Source of the DNA: Rhyacophila brunnea
Taxonomy: Eukaryota > Arthropoda > Insecta > Trichoptera > Rhyacophilidae
Length of the DNA: 64,000 bases
Direction: 5' to 3'
Assembly (NCBI GenBank): GCA_022495005.1
Contig: JAGYXB010001569.1
Location: forward strand, 124,001-188,000
Below are positions 58,641 to 64,000 of the stretch, piece by piece. Made by a program: the position numbers and the translations under genes. Numbering within the stretch: the first letter of the stretch is position 1; each line of letters starts with the position of its first letter. The notes beneath the pieces were generated by a model. The model searched no databases. It was given only the letters and a program-made list of their open reading frames with translations, and was not told the DNA's origin.

Positions 58641-59016
58641 CGCACCCGGGGAATAATAGTGGCACAACTCGAAAATCTTGTTTTTGCAGGAGAGCAGTTT
58701 GAATATTTTATTTTTTCAGTTTTTTTTCTAAATTTACTTTATAATAGCGTGAAGTTGGCACACTTGATGCACATATCATTTTGAATGTTATCCGCAATAA
58801 CAATGGCACAATGATCAGTGTGCCACTATTTCTGCTTGAATTCGATTAAAATGTTATAATATGATAAATGATAAAAATGCGTTTAAAGCCACCATTATAT
58901 TTTTAAGAATTATGCCGCTATTTGTGCGGATATAAATGATATCTTGGAACATTTCTGCATACTTAAACTCAAAAATGACAAATTTGGAGTTGTGCCACTA
59001 TTATTCCCCGGGTGCG
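58641..59016. mobile_element. TIR element, 376 bp, ends CGCACCCGGGGAATAATAGT
   Basis: The TIRs are nearly perfect over about 34 bp (CGCACCCGGGGAATAATAGT, then GGCACAACTC). AT-rich flanks (ATAT on both sides) hide the target duplication. The interior has further GGCACA / TGTGCC motifs and no coding frame. Confidence 0.75.
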
Positions 59017-59636
59017 ATATGTATGGTCGTATTTAGGCTCCCAGTATCTAACAGGTATGTATGCATAAGAATATATATTTTTTTATTATCTTATCATAAT
59101 TATCTGCTAACCGACATTACTTACTTGCACAGTAAGTTTGCCTACATGTTTTATAATTTAAGACCAAAGTAGTATGAAGTCAAATAGATAATAATATGTA
59201 TTCAGTTCTTTCGATTCAATCCAAATAATATTATATACGTTGCAGGGAGACGTAGGTACTGGCGCACTGAATCTTGTCATACTTGCATAATGATAATAAT
59301 ATAATATAGTGCCTTCCTAGATTAAATCCTTTTTATTTGAGATGAATCCGATACACAGGGACAAAATTAAAAACTTGTCCTGAGACTTTGGTGCGTAGTG
59401 CGCTCCTACCTTAAACCGTGACGAACGGTCAGTCTACTTGTGGTGGCGAACCTATGGCACGCGAGATGATTTTGCATCTCACGCGAATGTTTTATTTTGA
59501 AGAGAGCGAAAAATACCTATATCTAATAATAAATGACAGATCGCATTGTATAAAAAATATCAAGCAAATACTCTTCAAAATTAAGCATCACGTCTAATGT
59601 AAATTATATATATTATATAATTGGATAAGTCGGTCC

Positions 59637-60038
59637 AGTGGCGGCTCAATGACTTTCTAGGTGGTGGGGTTTAGCCATTAATTATTAAATATACATACCT
59701 AGGTACCTACTTTCTCGTATTATACATTATGTATACCAAGCTACTTATAATAATATCTATGATTTTATGAATGAAGAAAAGAGTAATTTTTCAGAATAAA
59801 TAATATGATTATCTGAGTACTAATTAGTTAATCACATCTAAAAAGCGTGCTTATAAATATTAACTTAATTAATAATAATTATATACTTATATCAGTTTTG
59901 AACAATACATATATTGTATTAAGTAGTATATTATGACAATGATAAAAACAAAAATATGTACTTTTACGTGTATTGTTGACATGATACCTAACGATGTGGG
60001 GATGATCCCTACGAACCCTTAAGGCAGAGCCGCCCCTG
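59637..60038. mobile_element. Family G hAT-type MITE, 402 bp, inverted relative to 44677
   Basis: Ends CAGTGGCGGCTCAATG and the inverse GAGCCGCCCCTG. Flanks AGTCGGTC and GGTCGGTC match at 7 of 8 bases. Confidence 0.8.
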
Positions 60039-60049
60039 GGTCGGTCGTT

Positions 60050-60500
60050 AAGCTAAAATTACATTGCCAGATTGCGTCTGGCCCGATCGTCTGCCACGAC
60101 TCTCAAAATCTATTCTCTATGGTTTTCAAGGATCGGGAGCAATCGTGAGTAAAGTGGGATTAATTCTATTTTCCGTTGTCCCGATCCAAGCTAAGATTGT
60201 CGAGAACGTACGAAGATACCCGAACACCGCCCAATAGGCTTGACAGCTCAGTTTTGACGTAAATTTGCGCGGGGATACTTACTGTTCAGTGTTGCCACCA
60301 ATCTAACGAAGAAATAGTTTTCGGTCAATCTATATTTTTAATAATAGCAACACTATGTTTATTTTAAACCAATCAAAAACAAGGACCAATGCGATTGAAT
60401 CGTTGCGTGTAATTGCAAATAGTGTAAAAACGTTGGCCACGACGGTCGGCTTGGATCGTTGGATCGGGTTGGGTCGCGCGTCTGCCAACGTAATTAAGCC
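60050..60500. repeat. Possible TIR element rich in CGATC motifs
   Basis: AATTACATTGCCAGATTGCG on the left and (inverse) AATTACGTTGGCAGACGCG on the right. Internal GGATCGGG / CCCGATCC motifs occur near both ends. Confidence 0.45.
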
Positions 60501-60712
60501 TTTAAACTTGATGCGTCACATATAATATTATCACACTATCCTCATCAGGCATCGGGGAATGCTGCGCCGCGAATCTCTGATCTTGAGACCATTGTAGCGA
60601 GAGAATGCCTCATCTGATCGGAGCAATTCTGGTATCAATTTGTGCGTAAAGAACCAAACAAATTAATACAGTAATACATAATTTCATTTCACACAAAAAA
60701 TAATAATAAAGG

Positions 60713-60922
60713 CCTAATATTATAAGGCCTTTTAAAATATTATATTAGGTATAAAGCCTATGATAAAGACAGTAGGTACCTATTCTTTCTAAGCTTTGTT
60801 ATAAACTAGTTAAGTAGACATTTATAATCATCCACAGGTAAATAATAAATAAATGTTAAAAATCATCCTCCTGTAAAATAGCATTATGGTTAATTCGCCC
60901 TTTTTACAAAACACCCGACGAT
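60713..60922 (+). repeat. Family H element, 5'-truncated
   Basis: It matches 11113-11306 from AGGCCTTTTAAAATATTATA to TTCGCCCTTTTTACAAAACA and the CGACGAT end. Confidence 0.65.
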
Positions 60923-61342
60923 TTATGTGTGCTCTTATGAATTCTTAATACCATTTTTTACCCATGCAAAATTGCTCGTCACATAAGGCAGTCGAAAAAT
61001 AATATTTGGGAAATTTTGGCACGCGTACCTAAAAAGGTTCGCCAGCCCTGGTCTACACATTAACAATGCGTATTTATTGTTGTCTCCGTAGACAAGTTTA
61101 CAAAATATTTTTATAGACTTGTTTTATTCGGTTGTGTATTATGTTATACAATAATATATTTTCATTAAGCCCCACCCGCATAATATCATTCCAACTTCTA
61201 ACAGAGTTTATAGGTAGTTAGTGCCGACACTGCACGTGCCTCACTCTCTCGTGTATATCTGTTAATTATTCTATTCACTTCAAATGTCATCTAATGTCTT
61301 ATACCTAATAAGCAAGTGATGTGACAGAGCTTCGGCCATACA

Positions 61343-62243
61343 CTGGTTTCTGAACTTTATGTTACTACGCCTCCCTTTTAAAAAAAATCTAATCTTGGCG
61401 CCTCCCTCCCCTTTATTTTATTAAATAATACAGACACCTTTTTAAATATAAAAATAAACAAGATTTTACTACTTTAATTATATCCATTTTTAAATTAATT
61501 TGTTTTTCATGCGATTGATGTGCTTGTTTATTAGCACAATGTGTTCTTTTTCTACTAAACGGGGTCGATATTTAGATTTCATTGCAGCTAATACAGAAAA
61601 TCCCGTTTCGCATAAATATGATGTTACGAATGGTAGCAGTCTTTTACTTGCAACTTACATTGCTTTTCTTGACAAAGTATTATATTATTCTTCACTTCGA
61701 TTCAATCAAAATTGAACTAGGGTTTTTGTTTCAATGAATTATCGCATAATTCTTTCATTTTTTCCCTTTCCAATAGTAGACAATCCAAATTCATAATCAT
61801 TCATTGACAAATGGATTCTGGAGCTACAATGAGGATTCACATCCTGAAGCGGGGCCCCCAGGCCAGGATCTTTCGCGGACCCACCTACCTATCGCTGAGG
61901 TTAAGGGCAGTGTGGTCCTCTAAAGTAGTGTTTCCTAAATTATACACGGGAGTTATCATTTAAGTACCTATAAAAATCATCATATAGATATCACATCAAA
62001 TTACAACGCACAACCACATATTTAAAATATTTAATAGTCTTGAAATAAAGTAGCGGCGCAGGCGACTTTCTTTTTTTAACTGTTAGAGTAAATTTGTGAT
62101 GTCTGTTATGCCCGGGCCCTCAGGCTCTTTATAAACTATGCATTTGCAAACTGCAAACCTGTGGCTATATTTGTGTTGAACCTTTCGCGTCTCCCTTTGC
62201 AACACTCCGCGCCTCCCAGTTTGGAAATAGCTGCACTAATACT
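61343..62243. mobile_element. Decayed hAT-like element with a family F insertion
   Basis: Ends CACTGGTTTCTGAACTTTAT and (inverse) CAGCTATTTCCAAACTGGGA, with CGCCTCCC motifs inside both ends. The part 61500-61810 resembles hAT transposase coding sequence in broken frames. Family F (about 61840-62100) sits inside. Confidence 0.5.
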
Positions 62244-62408
62244 TACTATTATTGTGTTTTTGTGTTCATTTATTTTAAAATCCAAGCACCTTGGAGTAGT
62301 TATAACAGCTGCTTCTTGATTCGTTGGACGCCAGTTTCAAGCTACCCATTCCCCAACTCAATCAGAATTCCGCGAGAATTTGGACTCTACCCAAGGCCCA
62401 CTATATAG

Positions 62409-62959
62409 CAGTGGAGAAGGGTGGAGGTAGGCTGTTAAGATCCGTCATAAATAGTGCACAATAAACTTTGTTCGTCATTCGTCTCTGTTTTCATTGAAAT
62501 ATGACGACAATTTACAGACGGTGTTGGACAGTTTTTAAAAACCAATTAAACCCTGCGAAAACCAAACCGTAATCGATAATAGTGAAAAAATACTATGGAA
62601 TTAAATCATACATAACTTAAGATATTTTATAGATAGAATAATATTTTTATCTATTAGAGTTTGATTTAGGCAGGGCTTAATGAATTTAAAAAAATAAATC
62701 AACAATATGTGTAATGTATTCTTAAACCAACGAAAACAAATAAATATGAATGAAAAAGTGTGCACAATTTTGTCGTATCGCCCAAAGTATACCAAAACTA
62801 TAATGGTTTGGTTTAAGCAGGACCTAATTGATTTTTAAAAACTAACCAATACCATCTGTAAATTGTCTTATTTCAATAAAAACAAATACGTATAACTGAC
62901 GAAGTTTAATGTGCACTATTTATGACGTATCTTAAGCCTACCTCCACCATTCGCTACTG
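62409..62959. mobile_element. Family A hAT-type MITE, full copy
   Basis: CAGTGGAGAAGGGTGGAGGT and the inverse ATTCGCTACTG; flanks CTATATAG and CCATATAG match at 7 of 8 bases. Confidence 0.85.
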
Positions 62960-63789
62960 CCATATAGTCAAGCCATGACACGAAAGTGTAACGATCGTAG
63001 TGCTAGTTATCGCCCATACTTCCGAGTGTAATATTGTACTAAAACTGTTTGTAGAAAATGATAATTGTTTCATATTGAAATTATTGGCAATACGTTAATT
63101 GATTTGAACGAAATACACCTACATACAAGTCTAAGTCTTTTATTTACTATGAACAGGTTACTTCATTTTATTAGAAAATAATCCATAACTAGCACTACCA
63201 TTGTTGCTCGCAATTTAGTGCCCCGGCCTTTATTACTTTCTTTATTATTGACATTCTATATTGTGAAAATATGTTATTATAATATCTCAGAGCTTACCAT
63301 TCCTCAATAAATCACACCCTCGCCATGATTCAATTAATTACAAAAAATTATTTACTTAATATTAATCTCTTGAAAATAGTAAGTTAGTAAAGTAATGTAT
63401 TTTTCTCCACAAATTTTTCAATATGAAACAATCGTCATTTTCTACTAACAGTTTACCTTTTTGCACTCGAACTATGAGCAATAACTTTACTAGCACTACG
63501 ATCGATGTTTACAGTTTCGTGTCACTGTCTGACTGTAAGGCCTGTCGCACATTGAAAATCGTCTCGTCTGGGATATTGTCATAAATCAAGAAAATATTGG
63601 GCGCAATGTTTGCAACTGTCTTCCGAGCGCATATGCTAGGCCGCTAGGGCACTAGGCCATGCCGGATCAGTGACGTCACGCGGCAGGCCGAAACGAATGA
63701 TAAAGCCACTTCTGCATATGTACCAGTGCGACATTTTAGAATTTTACCACGTCGAGTGTAATTTGTTGCTTACGAGACACCAGTGTGAG

Positions 63790-64000
63790 GGAGGTACATT
63801 AAGTTCTTCTTGGTCGATCCCTCATGACTGAGGATCGTGATGACCTTGGAATTGTATCATCTTTTGAGCGACCAAGACTTTCCACCCCTCTCGATCCTCT
63901 GCTTCTCTCAGGGTGGAGTGAATGCTGTTCCGACCTTAGACTATAGATACATCTAGACGCCACCCGTTGCATTGCTAAATGAAGCCGCGTGCCTTGCGTT
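63790..64000 (-). pseudogene. 3' fragment of a non-LTR retrotransposon (same family as 13020)
   Basis: On the minus strand: LREAEDREGWKVLVAQKM, then a QFQGHHDP-type end and LINE tail. It runs off the right edge. Confidence 0.55.

Larger units (their letters stand above)
59445..61050. mobile_element. hAT-like element, about 1.6 kb, with other elements nested inside
   Basis: Outer ends GTGGCGAACCTATGGCACGC and (inverse) CAGGGCTGGCGAACCTTTTT are typical hAT TIRs. Inside lie a family G MITE (59637-60038), a TIR-like block (60050-60500) and a truncated family H copy. No transposase remains. Confidence 0.55.
43878..64000 (+). other. Lasp: Lasp intron 1 (3' end not reached), repeat-rich
   Basis: No Lasp exon or other host gene was found after the donor at 43878. 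Open frames here are under 135 codons and fall in repeats or AT-rich sequence. Named repeats are listed separately. Stretches 51061-51820, 52250-53270, 53400-54360, 54710-55500, 57820-58640 and 62960-63790 hold nothing I recognise. Confidence 0.6.

Overview
The window looks like nuclear DNA of an arthropod, most likely an insect and possibly a lepidopteran. The evidence is AT-rich spliced genes with short exons and introns up to about 11 kb, tRNA-derived SINEs, many small terminal-inverted-repeat elements, and two animal proteins recognisable by sequence. The order is an inference. There is no sign of bacterial operons, CRISPR arrays, rRNA or intact tRNA genes.

The main gene runs on the minus strand from about 40.28 kb down past the left part of the window. 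It is the orthologue of Rabconnectin-3 beta (Rbcn-3B; WDR7 in vertebrates), a WD40 protein that partners DmX/Rbcn-3A in V-ATPase assembly and acidification of endosomes and synaptic vesicles. I reconstructed 19 coding exons (about 814 codons, the N-terminal half of a protein of about 1,500 residues) by joining splice sites with matching reading phases. The last visible exon ends on a donor at 3147, so the rest of the gene lies left of the window. A 69-nt exon at 6972-7040 may be an in-frame cassette or an alternative terminal exon. A separate terminal coding exon of an unrecognised Asn-rich protein lies at 2064-2807 on the plus strand, apparently inside an Rbcn-3B intron.

On the plus strand the first coding exon of Lasp (LIM and SH3 domain, actin-binding) lies at 43809-43877, so Rbcn-3B and Lasp diverge from a shared region of about 3.5 kb. 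A 71-codon ORF in the presumed Lasp leader overlaps the Lasp start codon as ATGA. The next Lasp exon is not found before 64 kb, so its first intron exceeds 20 kb.

The rest is intronic or intergenic and full of mobile-element debris. It includes a hAT-type MITE family (TIR CAGTGGCGAAGG, about 555 bp, 8-bp target duplications), one copy of which was split by a non-LTR retrotransposon; another copy region holds a piggyBac-like and a hAT-like insertion. There is a foldback element with two 683-bp arms at 46884-48277, a hAT transposase remnant at 28659-29294, several other TIR elements with clear target duplications, tRNA-derived SINEs, and five copies of a roughly 410-bp TIR-like family. The most unusual signals are hammerhead-ribozyme-like motifs (CTGANGA, stem II, GAAA, self-complementary stem III, NTC) in several dispersed repeats, the large palindrome, and arrays of short GC-rich motifs at the ends of two elements.
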